24,748 nucleotides of DNA from assembly GCA_036897485.1 (NCBI GenBank), contig JAYMTF010001268.1, positions 1-24,748 of the forward strand. Direction: 5' to 3'. Made by a program: the position numbers and the translations under genes. The notes beneath the pieces are model-generated. The model was not told the DNA's origin. It ran no database searches and was given only the letters and a program-made list of their open reading frames with translations. The DNA is from Pelargonium nanum. Taxonomy: Eukaryota; Streptophyta; Magnoliopsida; Geraniales; Geraniaceae. Shown piece after piece: positions 10,401 through 20,440 of this stretch; the first letter of the stretch is position 1, and every line of letters starts with the position of its first letter.

Positions 10401-13400
10401 AGAAATAAGCACTGTATAATTAATTATCCATTTCTTATGTCCATTGTTCAGTTACTGTCCCTTGCTACGTTTATATTAACTCAGTTTTTTTTAGAACCAT
10501 ATATATATATATATTTGTCTGATAAAATAATCCTATTTGTGTCAGACCACAAATTACCTATTCCATTCTTGTCTTATTTTATCACCCACTTCCTCTTGAA
10601 TCTCAAACATTTAGGTGATCAAATAAAATGGATTGAAACATTTGAGGGGTTTGCATATCAGAGGATGCATCCAGAGTGGATTCATTTTCCTGTCCAAAGT
10701 TCAGCGTTTATATATCCAAAACCCATGAGTTTATTATTCGTTTGAAAATCATAGGATCTCCATTTTATGGACTTCATTCTGTTTTTTTTTTTGTTTGTTC
10801 TCGTGTTATTTGATTTTAGTTACATTTGTCTTTTCAATCTCCAGAGCTATGCATCAATTCTTTATCTGAGACTACCCCCTAGTTTCCGAATAATTCTTCG
10901 TGGGAAAGACGTTGAACACCACAATATCGTGAATGATATGATGCTGTCCCAGGAGAAATCTTACAGGCCACAGAGTATTACTGACGGGACCGAAAAGGAT
11001 TTGGATGTAATACTTCTACTCATGAATCTTTTACTTGTTGAACACACACAAATATATCTATTTGTGCTAATTTAGTATTGATTGATTTTCAGATGACAGC
11101 GGTTGTGACCATTGGTTTTGTGAAGGATGCAAAATATCATATTGATGTACAAGGGTTTAATGTTTATCACAAGAATCGACTCATTAAGGTCTGTGTTGCT
11201 TTGTACTATTAATAGTCAAAATGGCTGATTGAGTTGACGTCATTTTTCATTTTTCACCCATTGGTATTTGGTTAGTTCAAATGCTTGTGAGCCTATAAAT
11301 ATAATTATTGTTTGCATATTTGGATTGCCTAAGCTGTACTGCAACTTTTTAAAGTACTATTACTAAATTTTTATTTTTCTCACTAACAATCTGTATGACT
11401 TAATAATGTGCTTAAAAAAACTCTGTTTTAGCTATTTGAATATTAGTGACAATAGCTAAAATGCACTCCTGTCATATCAATTAATTCTTTTAAATATTTG
11501 AGACTACTAGAGATGTGAGTGGTGTGACATGTGTGTATGACTAGTTTTATTACAAATATATGTTGCTGTATCCATTTTCTTGGATCTTCGGAATTGATTT
11601 GTTCTACTAATTTATGTATGAGCCATGTCTTCTGAGTCCGTGTTAACAGAAAATTGAATATTACTTAAGTGAGGTCTGTTGGTTTTCAGCCATTTTGGAG
11701 GCTGTGGAATGCTGCAGGAAGTGATGGTCGTGGTGTTATAGGTATTGCCCATATTGGTACTGCAATAAACTTACTGTATGTCTAATCCGCCATCAGAATT
11801 CTTATTATGCTTTGTTTGTGGTGGTAGGTGTATTGGAAGCTAATTTTGTTGAACCAGCGCATGATAAACAGGGTTTTGAGCGAACAACAGTTCTTGCAAG
11901 GCTGGAGGCGAAATTAATACAAATGCAAAAGACATATTGGTTTGTTTTCTTGTCTTTAGGGTTACTGTTGTACAATTGGTCCATCCAGATTATCTGCAGT
12001 TTCTGTATTTTAGCTATCTCTAATTACCTACACCACTTAATTTAGGTCTACACAGTGCCATAAAATTGGGTATGCTCCGCGACGTAATAAGAAACAACTA
12101 AATGGTTCTGCAGATAGAGGTATATCACAAGACCCAGTAATCTTTCATTATTTGTTTATTTACTGCTGTTCTTAAGTAATTGTCTGACATTGTAGATTCT
12201 TCTCCCGATTATCTTCCACAAAAGTCTAGTCATCCCAAAAGCAAATGCACTGCCTCAAGCAGCAAGATTCCTCGTTCAGAGTCCGGAAGATTCTGTTCAC
12301 GTCCAAATCAGAAGCAGACTGAGGGCAGTCAATTTCAAAATCGAATTGGGACTCCCTCAAAATCGGGTAAAAGACCTATGACTTCAGATACATCCTCCCC
12401 TTCTATGGATGATGTTAGTGATGATGACATCGCCCTTCCTAAGAAAAGAGCGAATGGAAGCATTTATAAAACAACTCATGCTAAGAAATCTTTTGAGAAA
12501 GATGGGTTGTATATGAATAGGCCATCTTCACACTTGGAAGATACTGAAGCCCAACAAGATTGTGTACTAGGTGGAAAAAGCAATCACTCCGAGCCAAGAT
12601 CCGAGTTTGAGGTCATCTCTTATTTTCATTCGTTCAAGTATTTATTTATTTATTTTTTGCATTGATCTACATGTCTCGGAAATTAAAAAAAAGTGTGTTT
12701 AGCTTGTTTGGTTGAGTGATATCTAAACCTAGTCTTTTCCCTTGCAAACTAAGGCGAAGAAGCTGACTTCATATAACTCTGGAAATTTTCAAGAAAATAG
12801 AACCTGTCCTTTGAGTATTTCTTACTTCAAGGCAGGCATTTCTTACTTCAAGGCAGGCCTTTGTGTTTACCTTCAAAATCTATCCTTTTAGTAAACCATA
12901 CCAAAGGTGTAGATTTGCTTGATATATCCTTTTTACCTGTGTTGGGGACAGTCCAAGATTTTATGACATTTTCTTGAGTAGTTCTTTACCGTTCTTGCAT
13001 AACGTATGGAAGAGGAAAATTATGAATGTCTCGTTATGGACAAAACTTCTTGGGGTTATCTGAATTATTTATTTTGTTATTGTTAAATGTTAATAGAAAA
13101 CAGTTTGATGTTCATAGAAAAAAAAAACTTTTTAGATTGGGTATTTTATTTCTGAATATCTTTACCAACGATATGATGGTTGTGCAGGGAAATTATATAA
13201 ATGCAAATGGCCATTCCCTTTCAGATGCTGAACGTGTTCTAAATCAACTCAAAGATGAAAATCGTAAATTGAGGGAAAGGTGTTTGTTCTGTCAATGAAA
13301 CTCAAGAATTGTGTATTTTTTTTAATTCCATGCCTGTTATCACATGATCCCAAACTCAAGGTTTAATTTTTTTAAATTTTTATTTATGAATCTCATACGC

Positions 13401-14191
13401 TACTACAGGCTAGAGAAACAGGAGGGAGGAGAGGTGTTAAGCCAATTATTGAAGGATTTGCAGTATGAAAGGGATCGGTGCAAATCACTTGAAAGCCAGG
13501 TAAATGCCAATACCATCTTATTATATAGCCGTGTTGGAAGATGAGGAATAAGGAGTGATGCATTGTTGCCACTTTTGGATAGAGAATCGTTGTTTTCCCT
13601 ATAGCACACAAGGTTAATACGATTTATGTTATGTGACTATTCCACTTTATAGTACAAAAGGTTAAATATGATTTCATTTCAGTGAAGCTTTTCATAATGG
13701 GGGTGATTTTTTATTATAGATAATTATAGAAGCAAACGAGTGAAACTTGCTTTTGTTTCCTGTGAGACATGGGAAGACATAGTGGAAAGTTGAATGCTTA
13801 CAGCTCTTGTTTTACTAAATTTTTAGATCACATTACCCACATGTGTGTTCTCAGCCGTATCAACTAAATCCTGTCTATTATTTGTTTCAGATAGAACAGG
13901 CCCAACGAAAAATTGACGATCTGAACAGGGAACAAGAAAGTCTCATTGATATTTTCTCGGAGGAGAGGGAGCGAAGAGACACGGAGGAGGAAGATTTACG
14001 AAAGAAATTAAAGGTTTGCATTCTAACCCAAATTATGTTATTTTTCCGTGCAAAATTAGGGAAATAGGAACACTGACAAGCTTTGAGTGTGGTGTTAACT
14101 GTAGGAAGCTACGAGTACCATCCAAGAGCTGCAACACAAACTACAGGTGGTACAAGAGATGAAGTCTCCTAACTTGAAACGTTATAGCTAA
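4481..14191 (+). CDS. MORC7: MICRORCHIDIA (MORC) GHKL-type ATPase, MORC4/MORC7 type, 20 exons, 844 aa
   Basis: Nuclear GHKL ATPase of the plant MORC family, which compacts chromatin and supports RNA-directed DNA methylation and transposon silencing. Coding exons: 4481-4940, 5785-5859, 5971-6005, 6089-6167, 6721-6813, 6912-6996, 7969-8044, 9248-9373, 9954-10052, 10160-10261, 10845-11006, 11093-11188, 11690-11741, 11828-11939, 12046-12119, 12196-12611, 13188-13279, 13409-13499, 13891-14013, 14105-14191. All introns are GT-AG and phases agree (2535 nt). Order: Ser/Asp-rich N terminus (1-150); the HPKFLHSNATSHKWALG block (from about 162); N-box ELLDN with Glu182 and Asn186; DNGGGM (217-222); GYSAKSK (234-240); ATP-lid motif (246-253); S5-like half (about 330-505) with HGTRIIIYNLW; basic PRRNKK (562-567) and PKKR (657-660) as likely nuclear signals; coiled coil (about 723-838). 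There is no CW zinc finger, as usual in plant MORCs. Length fits the long MORC4/MORC7 group, but the exact paralogue is inferred. Oddity: Cys249 replaces the lid Gly. Confidence 0.93.
4496..4622 (+). other. SUMO acceptor consensus and SUMO-interacting motif in MORC exon 1
   Basis: Residues 5-8 read V-K-Q-E, a match to the SUMO acceptor consensus (hydrophobic-Lys-x-Glu). Residues 31-34 read V-I-D-L, followed by six Ser and a run of Asp-Ser pairs (35-47). This is the layout of a phospho-dependent SUMO-interacting motif, where casein kinase 2 sites lie beside the hydrophobic core. The acidic tract is encoded by an AGC/GACTCG near-repeat at about 4583-4622. The motifs are visible; modification or binding is inferred. 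Confidence 0.55.
4583..4622 (+). repeat. Coding microsatellite (Ser and Asp-Ser repeats) in MORC exon 1
   Basis: Runs of AGC/AGT followed by tandem GACTCG units encode the Ser then Asp-Ser tract at residues 35-47. Length differences between alleles would change the acidic patch next to the SUMO-interacting motif without shifting frame, because the units are 3 and 6 bp. Confidence 0.7.
7212..7848. mobile_element. Non-autonomous DNA transposon relic in MORC intron 6
   Basis: CTATGAAGCACGAGTAC at 7212-7228 pairs with the reverse complement of 7832-7848 (CTATGGAGCACGGGTAC), 15 of 17 positions identical. The interior of about 600 bp holds no open frame and repeats a GTACC-like word several times near its right end. 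TTCTGC lies just outside each end (about 7205-7210 and 7851-7856), a possible degenerate target-site duplication. This fits a small hAT-like non-autonomous element; the superfamily is inferred. Confidence 0.5.
8330..8594. repeat. Possible MITE-like segment in MORC intron 7
   Basis: GGATTCTTGAATTT at 8330-8343 is nearly the inverted copy of AAATTTAAGAATGC at 8581-8594 (12 of 14 positions). The interior right half is dense in GAATTTCAAATT words and contains an imperfect palindrome centred on TTCTAGAA (about 8543-8565). No target-site duplication is clear, so the limits are uncertain. Confidence 0.3.
10500..10515. repeat. AT dinucleotide run in MORC intron 10
   Basis: A short uninterrupted (AT)n run lies in the intron, in the middle of a long open frame at 10299-10745 that has no coding character. 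Confidence 0.7.
12817..12858. repeat. 21-bp perfect tandem duplication in MORC intron 16
   Basis: ATTTCTTACTTCAAGGCAGGC occurs twice in a row (12817-12837 and 12838-12858) with no mismatch. This suggests a recent slippage or fill-in event. Confidence 0.85.
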
Positions 14192-15010
14192 TTAGCAATG
14201 CAGCCTTACGAGAACGCTATCCATCCAATTTTCCAGGAAGCCTGCACAAATGATGTTGGGTACCCAGAAATGATTTTGTTGGCATAAACTGCATTACATA
14301 GCTTGTAAATGTAGCTTTCAGAGTATGCTAACATAGATTTAGGATCAACTGTGGGATGTTGGTTACCTGTGGTATGAGCTAGCAGTTAATGGACACTTTT
14401 GTGGAATGTAGTATGTACATATATATATATACCCACCAAGTGTAATATTTCCATCAATGGTTCTCTGATGTTGCTATTACTAGTCTTTTTGGGACCTCTG
14501 ATTACATATCTACGAGTCGTTTATACTTAATGTTCAAAAATCCTGATTTAGAGCCGTTTGTCATTCAACCTGTTGGTGCATATGATGCATACAAGAGATT
14601 AGTTGCACATGTAATTCATTGCACACACAGAATTCATTGAAAAAATATAGTTAACACACAATTCATTGCAAATTGTGTTTACATTTTAGAGGTCTGTCTA
14701 TACAGAGCTGCATTACTGCTACAAGGAACACAAGTGTGAAGAACAAATGAGAAGTAAAAAAAGAAAAAGAAAAAGAAAAAGAAGAGAGGAAGTACACAAT
14801 GGTGCAAGTCATTGGACCAATACTGTTAACCCCTCTAACCTCACAAAGGAAAAGATCTATAGAAATCTTCAACACTGATTTTGTATACACACATTGTTAC
14901 CACCATTGCTCTTTCTTTTACATGTGAACACTGCAACACAGAATCCTCATAGAAGACAGTTTTGGTGGCTGAACTTTGAATACCATCACCCCACAATTCT
15001 AAACATTCTC
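14192..15010. other. Convergent 3' interval between MORC and MUB
   Basis: Holds the 3' untranslated regions of the + strand MORC gene (left) and the - strand MUB gene (right). A short AT run lies at about 14418-14430, and a purine-rich (GAAAAA)n-like microsatellite at about 14756-14785. No further gene is seen. The minus-strand frames at 14663-14890 and 14841-15026 lie in MUB 3' sequence and are not coding. Confidence 0.55.
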
Positions 15011-18000
15011 TCACAATATGGAACACGAGCAGACGACTTTCTTCGGTGAGTCATCAATCTTCTTTTCTGTTCAACAAAAGTAAGTTTCAGGTAACTTTGA
15101 ACATGGAGAGATATTTTAGCACTTCATTGAATATAACTTGAAGCGATTACATGCAACAAAAAATGATCGAACTCCTAACTCAATGACGTCAATGGATAAC
15201 TTATGCTCACCAACTATCATCAGAGCAAGTGGCTTAAGGCGCTTGCTCCTCTGGAGGTTTTAGGTTCGAGCTTCGGTTGAAATGTGTCTTTTTTACACCA
15301 AAAGCTATTCAACATAGTTTATGAATGGAGACTTGGAACTGTTATCCAACAAATGCTTTATTACTTACGAGTTTTTGTTGAGCATAAGAAGTATGATTAT
15401 AGAAACCATAACATGCTGAATTACATAAAGCTCGATATTTAGGCCAAGGAACTTGTCAATTTCATGAACAAATCAAAATTTGGGGCAAAGCAAATCAGTA
15501 AGATGCATACTGTTATCAGGTTCTTGAAGTATAGGTCATTACATATTTCATGCAATGAGAAAATAAAAAATCAAAATCCAAACCTCTCATAAATGCATCT
15601 ACTTTGGATTAAGCAAGGACTCTGAACATGGGAGCTCAAATTTGTCTTAGCTGAATGTTCGGCAATTCAGTGTAATTCCTCTTTAGATATAAAAAAATTA
15701 ATAAAGAAGAAAAGAAGAAGCTTGGTTTGACCTAAGGGGAAAACACTATACCAACACCATGGTGGGAGATTGCACTCGAGACCTCTATAGGAATCTAAGC
15801 ACCTTTAATTGCTTGCCCCAATGAGTGATGGTATTATTGCTTGTTATCAGAAATGTTAAACCGACATCCCCTATCAGAGTTCTTGACCTAAACTTAACAG
15901 AATTAGATCTTAGGAAGTAAGAGATAGCAGCAGCCAAATAATGTCAAGAACACATTTATTTTTAATTCTAGAAAGGCTCGAAAAAACTTTTTAGGAACAA
16001 GGAAGCGATACAACCAAGCCGTGTTGGGCCAAGCGGTTTAGACGCTTTGAATTCCCTCTGAAGTCTTGGGTTCGAGCCTTCTTGGTGATGATATACTAGT
16101 ATGTGTGTGTGTGTGTATAAATTGCCTATAAAAAAAGGAAGCGATGCAGCATGCTACTTTAAGTTCAGGTTACTCCAAATTCAGTAGCCAGGACCATCAG
16201 ATTTTTAATATTTCCAAGCTCCAGTGACATGAGGGGAAAAAAAGGCTGCATCAAAATATGTATGCTCAAGAATGGAGAGAGGAAATCTCCACAAGGAAGA
16301 ACCAAATATAGAGAGAAAAATAAATAACCCTCAGACAAGTTTAATACTTCAAACCAGCACTGAGTTTGATGACATAGTTTTCATTTTTCAAACATTAAGG
16401 TAGTGTTTGATTTATTTTTTTTTTGGGAATGTGAATGGCAATCAAGAAAGGGGATGGGAATGAGATTGCCATTTAAAAGCCATTTTCACGACCAAAAGTC
16501 ATAATCCAAACATGAACAATGAGTTCATTCTCATATCGATTCTTAATTTCCAACTTTTGAACAGAAATTCTAATCCAAATTCTACCTAAGTGTTTGAACC
16601 AATTTTTCTTGCTTGCCAGTACAATAGTATAGCAATTTACAAGGACTTTATGATGATCACCTTCACCAGAATGGTAATGAGCATGCTAGACAATTTATAC
16701 CACAAACCTACCAAAACTATAATGAATTAATCAATTCAATACCAAACCTCTGCCTAAATATGGTAAACTATAGCGATCAAGATACAGGTGTTAGCACATA
16801 AAAGATACAAATAAAAAGGTCAAAACCACTGACAGAAGTATCTCTACAACTGTGTCAGGTTCATATACATAAAAGATCAAGATGGAAGTTACCTGTTTTA
16901 GTTTTTGCTAGAGATGGCTGTACAACAACATGCATTATGATGACACCTCCTGCAGTCTCACCAAATGGTACTCTACACTGACCAACAGCCTTGTTGTTTT
17001 CCAAAATCTTACCAGAACTAATTAGTTTTACTTCAGTTGCTGCCTTTGGTGTAATAGTTTTACCTGTTAAAAATACAGAGCACATTGAAGAAAATTGAAA
17101 ATAACTACAAAAGCAGACAGAAGAGAATTTAAAAAAGAAGAGGAAAATCATCTGGATTTTGAAGCTTCAATCCAAAAGTCTAAGCTATGAGGTGAGGGGC
17201 CCAACTAGTCTATCAAGTGGTGATATACTTAAAGTTCTTGAATGTGAGATACTTCAACATGGATAACATGATAACAGATGTTTCCTAACAACCACCAGAT
17301 CCCTACCCACTTGCCTTTGGTATACTTTCTTAGCTAATGAGCACTACATTAACATCCAAATAAATACTCCTCCCTCCGTCCAAAAATGAGTGGCATGTTT
17401 CTCTTACATTTTGTCAAAAAATGAATGTCTTGTTTTCTTTTTAGGAAGTTTGTTATACATAAATTACCAATAGTATCACTATAATAAGTTAGTATTCCTT
17501 GAGTTTGTTACAACACATGTTCATGGGGATACAAAAGTAAATGTACAACATTAACTAACTTCTCTTTAGTTTTTCATAAAATAGAAACCAAGACATTCAT
17601 TTTGGGGCGAAGGGAGTAGATAAATTTACTGAATGACCAAAATAGAAAAGCTTTCAGATTACCATGCAACATAATTTTAGACATGCAAATAACTGGATAA
17701 AGGCTCAAATGAGTTTTCTTGCACAGCTAATTACACGCATGATAATATGAGATGATAATCACTCACCATCTCACCCACCCAATAAACCCGTACTCATGTC
17801 CTTGATAATATGCACATGATAAGACAGCCAAGCCAAGCATACTCTTATTCAGTCTCATTGCTAACAATTACTAGGAAGAAACAACAATAGTGACAACATT
17901 TAACAAAGACAAAAAAAAAAAAAAAAGTCTTTTTAGTTTCTAGAGTGCCAAAGTAAGACTTCAAGAAAAAAAACTTTTCATATGGGGATTCATATGACTA

Positions 18001-18670
18001 ATATACTATAAATCTTCCATTTAAACCCTTAAAATAATTAATATGCAACAAAAGTAAATAGTGCTCAACTTTATAAGGCCAACATACCAAGGTTTGGAGC
18101 ATTGTTATACCAAACAAAAAAAAACCAACAATATGCAAAAGTTCCACAGCTGAGCGCTGCCACACAAACATTTTATTGATGATTATTTATTTTGAAACAT
18201 GATTATATATTAGTTACATACAACACTCCATATTTGACTAGGAAAATTCTTAAAACCTAGAAACATCCTCTCCCAAAGTTGATACACTTGACCCATTCGA
18301 CACACTTACCTAATTTCCATAATCAGAATTCCAACAAATTATCAGTTTCATGGCTTTGCAATCCAAACACAATTATCGGATGAAATTGGACAATACAGAT
18401 AAAGTTCAGAATCAGATCCTTCAAGAATTGAATTCCACAGCTCCATTGAATTAACAAATAAGAACAATTGAAATCAAACAAACCCAATTGAGCAAAATTG
18501 AGTAAAATCAAGAAGTGGGTGGGTGAGCTAACCAACCAACCTTTAGGCCAGTCAGACACAATTCTCTGCTTGAGCACATCCACCGTCGACGCAGCCGAGT
18601 ATCGGAATGGACCCATATCCGACCCATCATACAATCTGAACTTTATATCAACCAAATCCTCTTCCGGCAT
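15011..18670 (-). CDS. MUB: Membrane-anchored ubiquitin-fold protein (MUB), 3 coding exons, 118 aa
   Basis: Ubiquitin-fold protein that is prenylated and sits at the plasma membrane, where plant MUBs bind group VI ubiquitin-conjugating enzymes. Coding exons on the minus strand: 18670-18541, 17063-16893, 15066-15011. Both introns are GT-AG and the joined length is 357 nt. The protein starts M-P-E-E-D-L-V-D-I-K-F-R-L, the normal MUB start. Strands and helix follow through S-D-W-P-K-G (39-44), K-L-I-S-S-G-K-I-L (56-64), the G-G-V-I-M-H-V-V-V-Q-type core (83-92) and P-S-L-A-K (93-97). It ends in C-S-C-S-I-L. Cys115 is the CaaX cysteine; the final Leu suits geranylgeranylation, and Cys113 could be palmitoylated. 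An upstream in-frame ATG at 18745 would add 25 residues that the family lacks, so I prefer 18670. The last intron is unusually long, about 1.8 kb. The paralogue number is not resolved. Confidence 0.93.
15215..15300 (+). mobile_element. tRNA-derived SINE-like element in MUB intron 2
   Basis: A box-like GAGCAAGTGGCTTAAGG (about 15222-15238) and B box-like GGTTCGAGCTTC (about 15264-15275) are spaced as in a tRNA-derived pol III promoter, but the stretch cannot fold into a full tRNA. A T-run follows at about 15289-15294. I found no convincing target-site duplication, so the ends are approximate. Confidence 0.5.
15720..15835 (-). mobile_element. Degenerate SINE-like element, minus strand, in MUB intron 2
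   Basis: Read on the minus strand, GGGGCAAGCAATTAAAGGTGC is followed about 30 bp later by AGGTCTCGAGTGC. These resemble a worn A box and B box in the same arrangement as the other SINE-like copies here. There is no clear target-site duplication. Confidence 0.35.
15999..16145 (+). mobile_element. tRNA-derived SINE with 11-bp target-site duplication, MUB intron 2
   Basis: AAGGAAGCGAT occurs at 15999-16009 and 16135-16145 and encloses about 125 bp. Inside are an A box (GGGCCAAGCGG, about 16026-16036) and a perfect B box (GGTTCGAGCC, about 16069-16078). A GT microsatellite (about 16100-16116) and a short A-run tail lie directly before the right repeat. The order head, boxes, tail and duplication is that of a SINE. 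Confidence 0.8.
17365..17618. mobile_element. Stowaway-like MITE in MUB intron 1
   Basis: The left end CTCCCTCCGTCCAAAAATGA and the inverted right end CTCCCTTCGCCCCAAAATGA are the CTCCCTCCGTCC-type termini of plant Stowaway (Tc1/mariner-derived) MITEs, with TA at both borders (17365-17366 and 17617-17618). The ends carry a further nested inverted word, AAAATGAATGTCTTG (left about 17420, right about 17592-17606). The element is about 254 bp with no coding capacity, usual for the family. Confidence 0.85.
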
Positions 18671-19169
18671 CTCAGTTGACTCTCTCACTCCTCCTAATCC
18701 AAACACCAACCACTCCCCAGCTAAAATTTCTAGCCAATTATGCAATAACAGCTCTCTGTTTCTTGCAAAACCCAGTTGAATTTCATGATCAGAGGAGTGA
18801 TTTACAAGACAATTTTTTTATATAATAAAATTAAAAACCCAACAACAATTTATAATCAGCATCGATTTACAAATACCAAAAACAAGAATTTAAATTAAAT
18901 AAATAAAGAAACCTGAAAGCAGCGATCCAGAAATGGGTTTTTTTTTTTTTTCTTCTTCTATGGTGGTTTAGGAAAGATTGGTGTTTGTTGGTGAACTGAA
19001 GACGACAAAAAGGTGCTTCCTTTGCTCTATTCCAAGCCAACCTCCCACTGTAAAAAACCAACCTTTCCTTATTCTTTATTAGTTTATTGTTATTCAAGAA
19101 ACGACACCGTATGAGTAGTTAGGTTGCGCATCTGATACGACAACGTCTCATCGGTTGCACCAGAAAATT
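18671..19169 (-). promoter_or_regulatory. MUB 5' leader and bidirectional promoter interval
   Basis: Lies between the MUB start (minus) and the pseudouridine synthase relic (plus). A possible leader intron on the minus strand would run from a donor after CTTTCAG near 18911 to an acceptor (AAACAG) near 18758. A GAAACGACACCGT word at about 19098-19110 and a related ACGACAACGT at about 19137-19146 look like promoter elements; similar AAACGAC-CGTTT words are common in eudicot promoters as I recall. No transcription start can be assigned. Confidence 0.35.
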
Positions 19170-20440
19170 ATGAGAAGAAGATGAAGATGGAGACTTGTGG
19201 CAGACGCGTAAATTTGATTCCGGATTCATGTCAGGTTTTACTACTTGGAGTTCATGCTCTTTTGATTTGAATCCTCTTTTTTTTTTGGCATTTGCTTGAT
19301 TTTGAACTAAATCTTACTGTTGCAAAACCCTAGCTTTTGATTTTATATTTTCATGATCCTTTTGTTGTTAGGACAAGAATCTATGAGCTGGCTGAGAAAT
19401 GTATTATGTGGTTGGATTACAGAATTGTTGGTAATGGTTGGTGCTGTGAAATGTAAATTTGGAATGTATGTACATATGTTCATTTGAATTTTGAAATATT
19501 AGTTTACACTGTTATTGCAATTGATATCTCAAAGGTTGTAGGCATGAACCTCTCATATTTGCTTTCTATTTGTATGTCAGCACATGTTCCGGTAGGTCAG
19601 CGATTAGTGGTGTTGTGTGTTGCTGGGTATATTATTATTGATAGATTTGAGACTCTTTGTACTCATTTGCTGCTACATTGTGATTTTTTACATGTTGATA
19701 ATCCTTGCTTGTATGTGTAAAGTTCAAATGGAAATTAGTTGTGGATTCTTTTTCCGTGATATTTGTTTGTCCTTTTTCCTTTCAGTTTATTAAGCAATCT
19801 TGGTCCTCCTGTCGTTCCCTTTACATGACTGTGTCAGTGATTCATCGACTAGATCGCCTTGTTGTGGGACTCAGGACTCCTTTTCTTGGCCAGAATTAGC
19901 GCATCAACGGCTGAACATTTTAGGTAACTGTACGTGTTGTTCTGTAATGATTGTCAGATTGTGCATTTAGCTTAGGAAGTGTTCATTTGGCACTTGTATC
20001 ATAGTTACACTTACAAACCTGAAGCAACATGTGTTACATATTTTTGCCTTATACTGCATGTCCGCTGCAGCATATTCATCTTAATCTTCTAGTTATATTT
20101 TATGTTTTGATATGAAGTTTTTATCTACACATTCTGGTACATCTTGGTTGTGGTTGTCTATAGTGATACAGAAGCGCTTGTTTGTGTTAGTAATTTGTTA
20201 CAAGGGCTAACCAAGTAATAAACCTTAATGCACATTGTTGATACTTTGTTTTTTGGCTTGAACTCTGTTCTCTCTGCTATGCATGTTGGTTATAAACTCC
20301 TATATGATTATAAAGTGCTTTGTTTCCTTTGTACTTCTAAAATTTGAAATTAATGCCTATTGATATTTACCTTGATCTTTGCAGCAAGTTGTTGATCTTA
20401 GCATTAATCACAATCCACAAGAAGAAAAAACCTAGCTGAG
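19170..20440 (+). pseudogene. Broken RNA pseudouridine synthase (RluA family, plant RNA pseudouridine synthase 7 type)
   Basis: Family members convert uridine to pseudouridine in RNA through a catalytic Asp in the HRLD motif. Exon-like block 19786-19923 encodes V-I-H-R-L-D-R-L-V (Asp codon 19852-19854). After a +1 shift near 19864-19870 it continues S-G-L-L-F-L-A-R then A-S-T-A-E-H-F-R, the expected downstream helix, and ends at a GT donor. Block 20385-20440 encodes Q-V-V-D-L-S-I-N-H-N-P-Q-E-E-K-T, the next conserved strand, then hits TAG and a GT donor. The start is probably ATG 19170, with a W-Q-T word at 19198-19206 as in the family N terminus. The exon between the two blocks and everything after 20440 are missing or unrecognisable. 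Retained splice sites mean a DNA-level duplicate, not a retrocopy. The family call is firm on the two blocks; the 5' limit is tentative. Confidence 0.65.

Noticed and set aside
10299..10745. 148-codon plus-strand ORF
   Set aside because: It lies wholly in MORC intron 10, is rich in Ile/Leu/Phe/Tyr, contains an AT microsatellite and has no domain.
13393..13611. Two overlapping minus-strand ORFs of 72 and 68 codons
   Set aside because: They are antisense shadows of MORC exon 18 and the following intron.
15222..15275. Possible tRNA gene from the A and B box words
   Set aside because: There is no acceptor stem or cloverleaf; the layout fits a tRNA-derived SINE.
16398..16610. MITE-like stretch beginning GGTAGTGTTTGAT
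   Set aside because: The matching word near 16590-16605 is a direct rather than inverted copy and there is no target-site duplication, so no element can be supported.
18671..18745. Upstream in-frame ATG of MUB at 18745
   Set aside because: It would add 25 residues not found in MUB proteins, and M-P-E-E-D-L at 18670 is the family start.
18498..18779. 93-codon plus-strand ORF
   Set aside because: It is the antisense shadow of MUB exon 1 and its leader.
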